Assembly (NCBI GenBank): GCA_022497155.1
Contig: MU385777.1
Coordinates: 171,805-235,804, forward strand
Length of the DNA: 64,000 nt
From: Whalleya microplaca
Lineage: Eukaryota; Ascomycota; Sordariomycetes; Xylariales; Xylariaceae
Direction: 5' to 3'
Each line of letters opens with the position of its first letter. Position 1 is the stretch's first letter. The notes beneath the pieces are model-generated. The model saw nothing but the letters and a program-made list of their open reading frames with translations. It had not been told where the DNA came from and did no database searches. The position numbers and the translations under genes were made by a program. Shown piece by piece: positions 48,577-60,150 of the stretch.

Positions 48577-50458
48577 GGTGGATTGAGGAAGATATGATAG
48601 TTGCTAGGTGTTTTGTTGTTGCTATCAAGTCACTGTTCTCAGGTAATGCGTTGGTGAGCCGTTGTTCGTAAAGCGTTGATGGTGAATAGTTGTTCGTAGG
48701 TAGCTTGGTGTCTCGAGAGCAGAACCTAATTGCATGGCATTCGAAGTCCTTCTTATAGAAAACATAACGCTCACAAATTGGTTTCTGTCCCACAACGGTG
48801 TGTACTGATTTTCCTGTTAGTCACTGGAGGTTCATTTTCGACTCACATACGTGGTACAAGAGTCGGACGATATCACCACCTTTGAACGCTCGTGATCTTA
48901 CCAAACAACCTGTGACTCTGCTTTTCCACTGCTTGGCTTCATAGGATTCGAATATTCTTGGTGATTTGTGACGTTGATGGTCCGCAGGCTGGACTATGAG
49001 ATGACATAGGGAACGAAAGCTGTCCCACCACATGCTGAGTTTATGATTATCCTTCGTAATATTGGACGGTTTGACGAGTGGAGGGGAGCTTGATGAATAT
49101 TCGAAATGGGTGTCCTGAATCGGACTCAATAAATGTGAATCCCATCGATTTTATTTGCTTTTGGCGTTGTACAATTGGGGACAGCATGGACGCAGACCGA
49201 TTTGTAACTTAGAGACTAAAATGCAACAGATTATTGACTATTAGGTCTTAGGCCAGTGACAGGAAATGTATTAGCCGACTCTGGCCTTTATTGTCACCCC
49301 TTAGGAAGAGCAAGGTGCTTATGTTATGGCTATCACGGGGATTACAAATGCTGACGAAGGCAATAAAGTCAATAGATTTTACACCAAGCAGACGGTACAG
49401 CTATGACCCACTATTTCAAAGGTGTGCAGTACCCAGGAGAAAGATATCAATATACTAAACTCTGTCAAATCTGAAAGGACCTCCGATAGTGAATGGAAAC
49501 TGACTTCAAGTTTGGCGACATTCTAAGGGCAAGTGAAATTAGGATTTCTCAGGTCACGTCTCTAATGACTGGGTTAAAATATTATATGGGGTTGGCCTCT
49601 TCTCTCCGGTAACACAGGCTACGAGGCTCGAGACTATCTAGAAGTCTACCATTGGGAATTTGAAAGATATCTATGAATTGCCAAATTCTGGAAATATAGG
49701 ATCAGGAAAATGAGGAACGAAAAATTTCGCTATCTGCAAGGCTTATTCTTGTTATGCGCTCAAAGACAGAGCCAAGAAAAAGAGAGATCTAGAGCTCTGC
49801 AATATAGTCTCAGAAGCTGACAGATCTTCCCCATTCAGAACTCGACACATTGACCGTGGTCATGTCAAGTGTACAAGTAAAAGCAATACTCGAGACCATG
49901 AGGAGGAGCCTCTTGGATTAGTCACCTACTTCTCCTCGTGTGCGTGGTTTGGAACTGCGTTCCTTTCCGCCGGCTGCTACAGCTGCCGGAACGCCCTAGG
50001 GCTCTAGCGGGTTCGCTGGCAACGTCCAGGTGTGTGTTATAGTTGATCACGACGAATTGGTATAGCTATGGGAGAGCAAGCGGCGCCGTTGGATAGGGGA
50101 TTAAAGAGCGTCTAACGTGACGGAGCGGAACGGTGATGTGGGTCCAAAACAGAGGCCGAGACTAGTGATTAACAGGTAGATGATCTGATAGTGTGATGCG
50201 AATTATATGATTACTGTCATCGCTTTAGGGCCATGTTTTAGAAATCATTCACATAAAAGAGGATCATGCCTTTTGTTTTTATTTTAAAGAGTGGCAATAA
50301 AGAAACTTTACGGGGGTCATACGGCCTTGGCGTCCTAAGATCCATGATCCAATCCAAAGTTCTACCAATCTTTAGTGATCGTGCCCAGGAGAGCCCATTG
50401 TCATCGTGATGGTGCGAGGGCTCACTGGCCCCTTCTTGATCTTTGCGACAATCTCTCT
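48577..50458. other. Intergenic with one doubtful minus-strand ORF
   Basis: 1.9 kb. A minus-strand open stretch (49129-48821) is followed by a donor-like GTATGTGAGT (48853) and an acceptor near 48815, with further open sequence beyond, but it has no ATG and no recognisable motif. I do not call it a gene. A near-palindrome lies at about 49970-49990 (CCGGCTGCTACAGCTGCCGG). Confidence 0.5.
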
Positions 50459-52273
50459 CTATGCTGCCGCATTCAGATCTCTCCAATGCTCGCCACGAGG
50501 GTGAAAACACAGATAAGGCCCATCGCCAGTGGCCGTAAAGATATCAAAGATCTGAAACTCGCCTTCCCTATCCCGTCCGTTTTTATCTGCCTTATTTCCC
50601 ATACCAATCTCGCCAAGCTTACCGGGGGCCGCTTCAAAATCAAAGTACCAAAGTGTCTTGGCCAACACAAGACTTGCTTCGAGGTACGCCATGGCTTTTC
50701 CCGCACAGCCACGAGACCCTACCAAGAATGCGGCGAACGCTTCATGAGGTACGAGGTCTCCGGTAGCGTTTATCCAGCGCTCTGGCTTGTACGAGAAAGA
50801 GTCTGGGAAGTATTCTTCGTTGTGGTGGAGGGCGTAGATGTTGACTCCGAAATGAGTACCCCTGGGGATCGCGTGCCCATCTATGATCAAGGGCTCCGGT
50901 GTCTTGTCATCCTGGTATTGTTCTCGCCATAGCGTGCCTGGGGCTGGAGGGGACATTCTCAGGGACTCGTCAATGCAGGCACGGAGATAATGACATTTCG
51001 CCAACGTTGGTCCACCACGAATTTCGCTGCCCGAGCTGAATGCGGATCGAATTTCTTCAGCGAGTCTTTCATAACATCGCCGGTTCCGTGAAAGGTAGAA
51101 GAATGTTGCGCTCAAGCAAAGTGAGGTTGTGTCACCCCCTATTGATAGTGGTACGTTAGTGGTTGAAACTCAGCACACGGAAACATGCAGCACACGGAAA
51201 CATGGATTTTCTGCTCACCTGCTTGCAAGAAAAAAATTGCTTCGCTCCAGAGATCAGTCTGGTCCAACTGGTCGGAGCCAGGCCCTAGATCGTCTGCAAC
51301 ATATGAGTAAAGATCATGTTTGGCGTCCTTGTCTATGGCAAGTCTCTGTTTTATCATTGTCTCCAGTAATCTGTACGCCCCCATTTGGATTTTGTAAAAT
51401 GAGAGGTTCATAATTGTCTCGGTTTTAAACCATGAGAGGAGAGGGAGCTGTAATAGGACATTGGCATGCCACGACGCAATTGCAATCGATCGAGTCAAAA
51501 ATCGATTCTTTTCACTGGTTTGAAGATCGAAATTGTACCCGAAGCTGAGAAGTCCGACTACGTCGAGACCAAGGTACTCGCAGCGTTGGCTCATGTTGAC
51601 AGGAGTTGGCTCTGCGGCCAGACTGGACGCCCACAACTGCCTAAGAAAAATGTTAATCTGAGTTATCATAACGGGTTCGAAGTCCCGCATGGAGCGTTCC
51701 GAGATAGCTTGGCCGACTAGCTTTCGCCTAGAACGGTGGGCAGCCTTATCTATAGTAACGAAAACACTCTTGTTCCTCAGAGACTTGTCGCCACACAGAT
51801 AAAGATCTGATTTTGTGACTCGCTCATTCTGGTGGATTGCTGCTCGCATGAGTTTAGGCAGTAATTATATGGCAGGCTGATGAATACCTCGCAATGCTAT
51901 AGCTGAATTGAAGACGAGCTTATTTGGTCCTTGCCGAATCGCTGGTCCTATTCTTGAAGTTATTACGAATGTCATAAATGTACAATGCGAGTTCAATCGT
52001 ACCATACTTGCGATGATCTCGCAGAGTAATCAAGTGAAGGTCCTTTCTCAAAGCAAAGTATGTTCCATAGCAATCAGTGAGATGCGCAAGTAAGGGACCA
52101 GGAAATTTCCTGAGAGGATGAAGCAAAACACGATAGCCCAACACGAGACAAAACTGTACCGTTAGCGACTCGACTTGTCTTGGCTAGAAGCTGAGATATT
52201 AGGTACTTACACATGTGGTGAAAATGAAGACGGCTTTCAGTAAATAGACCATCAGTGCGCTAAATGAGGCCAT
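50459..52273 (-). CDS. Cytochrome P450 monooxygenase A
   Basis: Membrane-anchored haem monooxygenase of a fungal secondary-metabolism type; substrate unknown. Five exons: 52273-52211, 52153-52003, 51947-51888, 51842-51219, 51138-50459; 1578 nt, 525 aa. The N-terminal anchor (MASFSALMVYLLKAVFIFTTC) is split from the LLHPLRKFPGPLLA hinge by intron 1. The oxygen-binding helix is rebuilt by splicing as FFLQAGGDTTS (about 299-305). ExxR is ESLR (357-360), the PERW motif is YKPERW, and the haem loop is FLVGSRGCAG with Cys at about 444. All key residues are present, so it looks functional. It is divergent from the secreted FAD oxidase to its right. Confidence 0.93.
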
Positions 52274-53191
52274 CGTTGAACGAGTTAGTTACTTGGTGAT
52301 CCAGAGAGAGATGGTAATGAGTGATGGGGTGGAAGACACATGAAAACCCCCGATTGATTTACTGGGCATATTCGAATAGTGGTTAGTACTGTATTGAAGC
52401 ATTAAGTACCTACCTGCTTGCAGGTACCTTGGGCCGTCCTTGGCCCCCTCCCCCACGCTCTCGTGACTTTAAAATGCATGTGCTGACATTGCAAATAACA
52501 GCCAGGCCAACACCTCAGCCCCCAATATCGTAGTTGACGAAGGAAAACCCGATATCCGTCGGTGAATGTCCTATATGTTGCACAATGTTATAAGCCCGTT
52601 GCATTGTGTTAGATGCAATGCACTCCTTCTACTACCCTGCATAACCACCATAACATTGAAAAAAATTCTGTTAAACAAGGCTACCGTCACGGTTTGACTT
52701 GCTACCAACACACCTTGCTCGGGATGGTGACGAACCACTAGTATGATCGCTTATCCACCAACCAGATTTCATCTACCTGGGTATCTGGCTGAGTACTTAG
52801 GTACCTATACAATCTGGATACACGTTCGAACTCATCTGGGAATAACATGGAGGATGGCTTTATCTAAGGAATTCTGGGCGTCCATGCATCCGGCGATGTT
52901 GGCGTCCAGGATGAGGCAGTGTGAGAGATTGCGAGAGTAACATGAGCTAAATAACGAGAAGGAGGAGGATACTCGACACTTGCTATATGCCCTCGGGGCT
53001 AATTTGAATGTGCAAGTCTCATCGCTCATCACAGAAAAGCTGTCGTCCTTGGTCAGGTAAGATGTAGGTATATAACGTTGGACTCTGTGTGTAAACCTAA
53101 TTCATGTTTAAGTCGATGTCTCTCAATACCTACCTAGGTAGTATAAAGGTGTACACCGTAAATATCCGCGATTTATATTATTATATTTACC
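52274..53191. promoter_or_regulatory. Divergent region between P450 A and FAD oxidase
   Basis: 918 nt between start codons, with TACCTAGGTA-type words close to the FAD-oxidase start (about 53130-53140). No gene seen; the open frame at 52743-52940 has weak protein-like content only. Confidence 0.5.
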
Positions 53192-54917
53192 ATGTTTCTT
53201 CGGCAATTCTTGTTCATTTGCACCCTCTCCTGTCTCAGGACTGTTCGTGCTGGCCCTAACATCACTTCTCTCCTTGCCGCGGTCAAGTGGTCTTCTCCTG
53301 AGACCTCGGTTGCTTATCCCACATCAGAAGACTTCTTAAATGCAACCGAAAGATGGACAACCTTTGAAGCTCCAACTTATGTCGCTGCTATAACCCCGGG
53401 TGATGAAGCAGATGTTATAAACGCTGTAAGTAAACAACGAAGCATTGGTTTAATATCACTGTTTTGGTAGTCTCTAAGGCTGGTCAATAGGTACTGTTTG
53501 CAAGATCAAACGATTATCCTTTCCTTGCAACAGGTGGCCATCACGGCTTTGGAATTACTTATGGTGAATTGGTCAACGGACTTGCCATCGACTTGAGCCG
53601 CCTTAATCAGGTTCAGGTAGACATAAGCGAGAAAACTTTGACTATAGGCGGTGGTGTGCTGACCAGGCAAATTTTTGACTCGGTATACAATGCCGGCTTT
53701 GAGATCCGTAAGCTATAGAACAATTATCTCCTGCTCACTACCTATGTTTTTACTTATACGATGAACAGAGACTGGCTCGTGCGATTGTCCTGGGATGATT
53801 GGTGCCACACTTGGTGCCGGTATTGGCCGGCATCAGGGGCTTCACGGCCTTCTAATTGATGCCTTGCTCTCGGCTCGTATGGTAACCGCCGACGGTAGAG
53901 TGGTCAACGTCTCCAAAGATAGCCAGCCGGATCTACTGTGGGCAGTCAAGGGGGCTGGCGCGAATTTTGGTATCATCACATCGGCTACTTATAGCGTCGC
54001 ACCACTCATAAATGATGGATTGGCACTCAGTGGCGACTTCGCCTTCCCAGCTAGCAAGAGCCGGGACTATTTTGATGCAATGCAGAAGCTTGGAGAAACC
54101 ATGCCAGCAGAGTTATCAGTTATAACATTGATAACATACGACAACAACACCAGTCAGGTATGACTCTACAAAATGCTCTGATTTTAGCTTGCTAACTTTT
54201 ACTGGAGCCTCAAATATTGGCCAACTGGGTGTACGTAGGTCCGGAAGAGCAAGGCCGCGAGGTTTTGGAGCCCATCATATCGCTCGGCCCTTCCGTAGCT
54301 AACCTCACGATGATACCATGGAACAATTTGGTCGCCGAAGCAGGTTTCGGCCTAGATGCCGCCTTCTGTGTAGCAGGTGCCACTCGTAGCACTTATTCAG
54401 CTACTACCCGTAATCTATCGGCATCAACATGGCAGTCTATCCTGGAAAATATGACTACATACTACGAGGAAACGCCAGATGGGAGAAGCAGCAGTGTTGA
54501 AATTGAAGTATTTGCCCGCCAAGCAGTCCTAGAAATCCCAGACGACGATACTGCTTACCCATGGAGAGATGCCCGAGGTCACATGTAAGTTGCTTTGCGT
54601 TTAGACAGATAAACAAGCTACTACTGAATAGTGTCATATGATGGGCAGCTAATATAATCTCTTGCAGAATGTTCCAATTTACGTGGGAAGATGATAGCAC
54701 TGCGGCATCTTCAAATGAACTTGGACGAGAATTGCGTGACGCTACTGCTGCTGTCGGTGGATATGATGGGCTCGCCGTCTATGTGAGTTATGCGCACGGA
54801 GATGAGACACTTGAAGAAATCTACGGGGCAAATAAGTTAGAGCGTCTCCTTTCCCTGAAGGAAATCTGGGATCCGGAAAACGTCTTTCGTTATAATAACG
54901 CGTTACTACGTTATTGA
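53192..54917 (+). CDS. Secreted FAD-linked oxidase
   Basis: PCMH/BBE-type oxidase. Five exons: 53192-53425, 53491-53707, 53769-54157, 54208-54584, 54668-54917; introns 65, 61, 50 and 83 nt; 1467 nt, 488 aa. A signal peptide covers about residues 1-20 (MFLRQFLFICTLSCLRTVRA-GP). The flavin-linking His lies in ATGGHHGFG (about 91-99). The second anchor region reads ETGSCDCPGMIGATLGAGIG, with two cysteines, either of which could be the thioether link. The C-terminal BBE part is shorter than in the oxidase at 42.7 kb and ends KEIWDPENVFRYNNALL. N-glycosylation sites (NIT, NTS, NLT, NLS) fit secretion. Confidence 0.92.
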
Positions 54918-55788
54918 GATATGTTATCAAGGTCGTTTTTATTCCTGTACCAGTAGAAAGAACATGATCGAATGATACGGTTACTATCTCGTCAATTGAT
55001 TGGTCACCTGCATGTCGGGTCGACCATTTCGTGGTCCAGCCTGCCTAACGTCACATTCGTATTTGCAGTTATAACTCATCATGTCCCTTCATTAGGCTTG
55101 AAGTTGAATTACCTCTTAACGGGAATAACTTTCAGTGCCAAGTTTAAGGCTGCGCATTGTGATACGTAAGACGCGTCTACTTATCCTTTGGCATGCGGCC
55201 GCGTGGCAACAGCTTTCCTGGGCTGCACATAGGTTACAATATTGAATTGACTTCTCATGTCGTGCCACACATCTAAATAGTTAGTCGCTTATATTGGGGG
55301 TTTAATACTTTTCAGTACATTCTTGTGAATTCCTAGCAACCTGACTGGGATAGGTGTGGTTACAACGCATTAATCCTACTTAAACATACTTGGTATTATG
55401 GGTAGGTCTTTTACCCCTGTTAACCTAGGTGCATCCCAGATTCGTTATTGAGGTGAGGTACAAGACAGGGGTATAACAATTTGGCTTCCAACCGCAGTAT
55501 GTGCACCTAGGTAGGCGACCACTCATCTACGTAGCTAGGTACATACTGTGACACACTATGATCGATAGATTGTAATTGGTTCAGTGCCGCCTTTCTACAA
55601 CCTAACTTTCCCCATGCCCCTGGGAAGTATTCTCTTACTCGGTGCCACACATTCCTATCATTGAATACCACGCACATATATAATAGAAGCTGAGAGATAA
55701 TAAAGTATTCAATAACCTTAACTAGACCCGTAGGATACCTTACAATGAAAACGTATCAAAGAAATAAGTATGTGTAAAGGACCACCAT
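54918..55788. other. Intergenic between convergent genes
   Basis: 870 nt with several ACCTAGGTAGG words (about 55425-55535). No gene seen. Confidence 0.6.
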
Positions 55789-57279
55789 TCAGGCCCACGG
55801 ATGCTGGTGTGGATATTTGTAGGATGTTTGGCTTGGATCATAGCTTTCGGCTGCCGTAAACTGCGTCGTACAAATAATGGCAGTCCCATTGTTATCCAAG
55901 CCTCTATCCTGAGATGGCCTAATAGAAGCCGTGCCATTTCCATCTTCACCTGACTCTGGCGTTCTCAAATGACTAGAAGTCTCCGCCTTCTCGAATAGAG
56001 AGGGCTTAGGGTCTTGAAGGGACGGCTGCTCGAGTGTCCTCCAACTAGATTTTGACCTTAAAGCTTGGACAGAAATATTCGTCCAAGATCTGATTGACAC
56101 AGCTAACCTGTTACCTCCTAGGTCAGTGAGCGCCTTGGGAGTTCCAGGTATGCAGAAGACTAGGAGTCCGCAAGTAGTTTCAGCAAGCGGTAACAGTGCC
56201 AGGTATGATAGGGAGTAGGTTGAATCGTTATAAAAGTCTTCGTGCGTATAATAGTAGATTGTTACACCGATACGAGCCGTTGCAGCAATGCAACCACTAT
56301 GTTCCAGTTCCAAAGTTAGCTCGTCAATAAGTACTAAAGAGAACCTTAGTTGCATGTTTGGGACTTTTACTTACAGGAGACCGATTGCAAAGATTAACGA
56401 TATACCTAATCTTCTTTTCTTGGACATTTGAAGCCTCCAGATGACCCTTTGAGGAAACAAGAATATGATATAATCGAGGAGAACGTTCATTGAAGCCGAG
56501 ATAAGGTCGATATATTGGGATCCAGGTGAGCAAGTCGCAAGGTCATCGAGGTGTGCTTCAAATGGTGCACAGGGTATCACCGTAATAAGGCCTGCTACGA
56601 GGTGGTATAAGACCTCCACGGTCGTGAGGGTGATACAGAGCCAGAAAAAAAAGTTGCGGGTACCGGTCGGAACGAAGATCCGGACCAACTGAAGCAATAT
56701 TGCGGCTTTCACGAGCATGATCGTGAAAATGTACATGACAATGCCGAGGGTATACGGCTAGATTGTATTATATAAGCGAGAGTCTAACAGTTGCGAAGGG
56801 GTTGTTCTGGCTTACAACAACAAAGTCATTGATGTCCTTCAGTCGAATATCCCACTGATGAACAAAGTATCCGGTGCCTTCGTAAACGCGGTAATTTGCG
56901 TAAATAAAGCCAACGAAGGCTCCCTACCAAAACGAAGTCAGAGAATGTTATTCGGATACCATGGAACGTAGACGGTACATATGCTGCCAGTCCGAATACT
57001 ATATCGTCTTTTGTGAGAGTCGCTCCTAATAAGCATAATTATGGGGAGATGCTTACAGTCTGACACATGAAATATCTTAACATAGAATACTCTCCCGTAC
57101 GTGTATAGAATAGCAGAGATTGTGGGCAATGTTAAGCACACGATGATTGCAGCGAGAGCAGCAGCATTCCGATTTGGAGGATTGTCGAAGTCGGGGGTTA
57201 TACCGGGAGGGGGTTGAAGTGCTGGTCCGTTTAATGCCGCCTCAAGTTCATTGGGTGAAAGAGAGGAAAGATCAGACAT
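55789..57279 (-). CDS. Rhodopsin-domain seven-helix membrane protein
   Basis: Fungal integral membrane protein of the Rhodopsin-domain family, distantly like Pth11-type receptors but without a CFEM domain. Proposed exons 57279-57057, 57007-56979, 56923-56816, 56757-56375 and 56296-55789; 1251 nt, 416 aa. The extracellular N-terminus is Pro-rich (QPPPGITPDFDNPPNRN). Seven hydrophobic segments follow, including AALAAIIVCLTLPTISAIL, IMYIF-type helix four and LALLPLAETTCGLLVFCIP, with the family motif ETTCGLLVFCIPGTPK. The tail of about 130 residues is polar, Ser-rich and cytosolic. Exon 2 is only 29 nt. Its left edge is my choice: acceptor 57008 gives a 49-nt intron; 57023 would give 34 nt, below the usual minimum. 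Ligand unknown. Confidence 0.8.
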
Positions 57280-57749
57280 GATCGAGAACTGTAATTGGTA
57301 TATTATTCTCAGCGCGGTTGGGTAATCCTCTGATCAAGTTAGAACTAAGAGATGAAATGGATTCAGAATAGGAGGAATGAAAAGCCCCCCGTATCTTCAT
57401 ATACCTACAGGAGGGGCTGCTTGGCCGCTCATATGCAGATAGACCCAATTGGCATGTCACATTTCCCGAGGTTACACAAATGTCTTATTGGGTACCTCCA
57501 GTGTACATGAAAGTACATGACCTAGGTATGTTAGGTACCTAGGTACCTGGATAGCGAATCGTAGGTTCGGGACCAAACATAGTAGACATTAGGTATACAC
57601 CATAGTACTCGGGAATTAGATCTAGATGGTTCTATTGGGTAATAACATCATGGTACATGAGATGCTCCGAGAAACGGATAACACAAGCCTTACAAGAAGA
57701 TTAGGTGCATTTTCCACATGGCGTGATTCGTGTAATTCCTCATATTCAT
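57280..57749. other. Intergenic, 470 nt
   Basis: Promoter of the membrane-protein gene and 3' flank of P450 B. Contains a palindromic run of TAGGTACC words (57525-57550). No gene seen. Confidence 0.55.
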
Positions 57750-59508
57750 CTACGGGTTTCGATATTGAATGTGAATCCACATATTCCAATGAACTAGAAT
57801 GGCTAAGTTTTGTTGTATCCATACGTTATTTGGGTCAGCAATTGTAGGCTTGAATAGTCGAAAGAACTATAGAATGGGGATCTCTCAGTTAGCGAGTATT
57901 CGTTCTACAATGGATTGTCTTGTACAGAAGTTACTTACTTGTATTAAGAGCTTGTAAGTCTCAAGCGTGGCGATATTCTTACCCAAGCATATGCGTGAGC
58001 CATACCCCCAGGTGAGAATGTACTTTTCCATTTCCTTTGCCTTTATCGGGTCTTCCAACCATCGTTCAGGTCGGAACTCAGCAGCATCCTGGCCAAAAAC
58101 TCTCTTGTCTCTGTGGATTACGTAAGGATTTGCGCCAATCTCCGTCCCAGGGGGCACCCAATTGCCATTTAAGTCGAGTCCTTCCTCACTAACATAGCGT
58201 GGATAAAGAATGGGTGCCGAAGGGTGATAGCGTAAGGTCTCCTGGTGGCAGGCTGTAAAGTATGGAAGCCTCTGAATTTCATCGAATTTTGGAACTGGGG
58301 ATGATAACATTCCAAGACGATCAAACTTGTCGATCTCTGTCACGAGTCGAGAGTATACCCCTGGGGTCTCTACGACGTAGCGGAGGAATCCACAAAAAAG
58401 TGCAGCGGTGGTATCAGATCCCGCAACCATGAGAACAAGAGATTCTGTCTTCACCTCTTCTAGTGAAATGTATGACCCATCTTCATTCTGGGAGGATAGG
58501 ATGTTGTCAAGGAAGTCTCTTTTATTCTGCGCTTGTGGGTTGGCAAGACGTTCTTTGAGTAAAGCATCCCGAAACTGATCAGGTTATTGCGTATTAGTAA
58601 CGCTTCCACCGGCGATGATCCCGATCGGCGCAGTATAGTATAACATTAAGAATGACTTACAGCCATGATTTTTCCAGTGCCCGAACGGTCCCCCGGCCGT
58701 GGCATGACGAGCCACTTCGTTAGAGGATTCTGCAAGACAGGGGCACAGAGCCAAGGTAATGCACCCACTACTGCGGCGAATGGCGCCATGTCGTGGAAGT
58801 TTCTGATCAAGTTTGAGACATCGCGAGCTTCCTTGACAAAACCAATTGGCTCGCCGAAGGATAGTTGGCTTAAGGTATCATAAGCGAACCATCTTGCCAA
58901 TTTGAGTCAGTACCAGCTAGTTGAGTTGATGGGTATCCAACTGACTGCGACCAAGCTGCGAAGTCCATCTTAGTGCCTGTGTCGGCAAATCGAGAAGCTA
59001 TTGATGCGGTCCATTCAATGACACGGTCGTCAACTTGATCCTCGAGCTTCATCAAGTTGGACAAGGCAAAGGAGTGGGCGACCCTCTTTCGTTTTCGTGC
59101 GTGCTCTTTCCAGTCAAGGGTCTGGAAAGGTGGCGCTATATCCCCAAGTAACCCCGTCGTATAGACATCCGTCTTGTTAGCCCGCCGATGATAGATTACA
59201 GGCAACATGTAAGGATCGTTGACAGATAGTAAGTTCGGTGCAGCGCGTAGTACTGGGCCATACTTGTCATGGGCAATGATACTAAGCAAGTGGACTTGCT
59301 TCGTATGTAATAGCCAGAGCTTGAAGAAATCGGTCAAGGCAGCAAGTGGAGGCCCAGGAAAGTGACGAAGTGGATGGAGAAACACATTGTAGATTCCCCT
59401 CCATAGACCATAAACAAGGAGACTAGCAACCAGGCAAATAATAGCTTGCGATAGAATCACAAGGTGGTTCCATGAATTACGTTGTTGAATTTCTGGTTCA
59501 GATATCAT
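57750..59508 (-). CDS. Cytochrome P450 monooxygenase B
   Basis: Haem monooxygenase related in layout to pisatin-demethylase-like fungal P450s; substrate unknown. Four exons: 59508-58946, 58892-58661, 58574-57939, 57866-57750; 1548 nt, 515 aa. A membrane anchor at about residues 17-38 precedes FLHPLRHFPGPPLAAL. The 53-nt intron 1 (GTCAGT donor, TACTGAC branch point) joins AAWSQ to WFAYDTL. Motifs: oxygen-binding AGSDTT (316-321), ExxR ETLR (377-380), FRPERW, haem loop TWGYGSRICLG with Cys about 461. The first position of the haem loop is Trp rather than the usual Phe. The last exon supplies the C-terminal beta region (FFRLFKPTIADPNN) and stop TAG. Confidence 0.92.
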
Positions 59509-60150
59509 ATTTGAACAGCCTATTACGGCAATCGATAGACTTCAAGTAATGCATAAGCGCAGACCTTAAAAAAAGGGCATGCGAGCTTTTAAATGTGAGA
59601 TTTGGAAAACAGGCGATCGTCGCTTTCAAAACATAATTACTTCGTTCACTATATGTTACATCGTAACTAATGAGGCGTGTGAGGGTGTACAACTACCAAG
59701 GGATACCCTCCATCTTATAGGCACCCTCTCCCATAATCTCACGTAGGACTTGCATCCTGCGCCAGGCGTGCACTCGCGTAACCTGCGCGCTTAATGCTTC
59801 TAATGTACCAATCGTAAAGCAGCATTTCCCCCTCTATATGAATATTTGCTAGCTGTTCAACAAGTCAAAATATGATATATCAATGAGAGTACTGAATACT
59901 TAGCGCCGTACTTTTTTAAGAGGCACTTGAAGGTTTCCGATACATTTTGCTTCGTGGCTTGCTCGCCCAGTCTGGTGCCTAACAACACCCGCTGTTCTAG
60001 TTCCGTTGTTCCCCGCGTCGGTCTGATTACCAGTTCTAATTACATTTAAACCACTACATTACTTGCCTTCCCGTTTTTGATTCATCTTCCTCCCACAGGT
60101 CGATTCAATATACCTTCTGAATAATTTATTCGGTTGAAAGCTTAGCGTCT
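59509..60150. promoter_or_regulatory. Divergent region between P450 B and SDR
   Basis: 642 nt between start codons of outward-facing genes, so it should contain both promoters. AT-rich in its left half. No specific operator recognised. Confidence 0.5.

Noticed and set aside
48629..49129. Possible two-exon minus-strand gene
   Set aside because: A donor, branch point and acceptor can be found, but there is no ATG and no protein-like motif.
52743..53057. Ankyrin-like phrase (LLYALGANLNVQ)
   Set aside because: A single short resemblance with no second repeat in any frame; not enough to call a relic.
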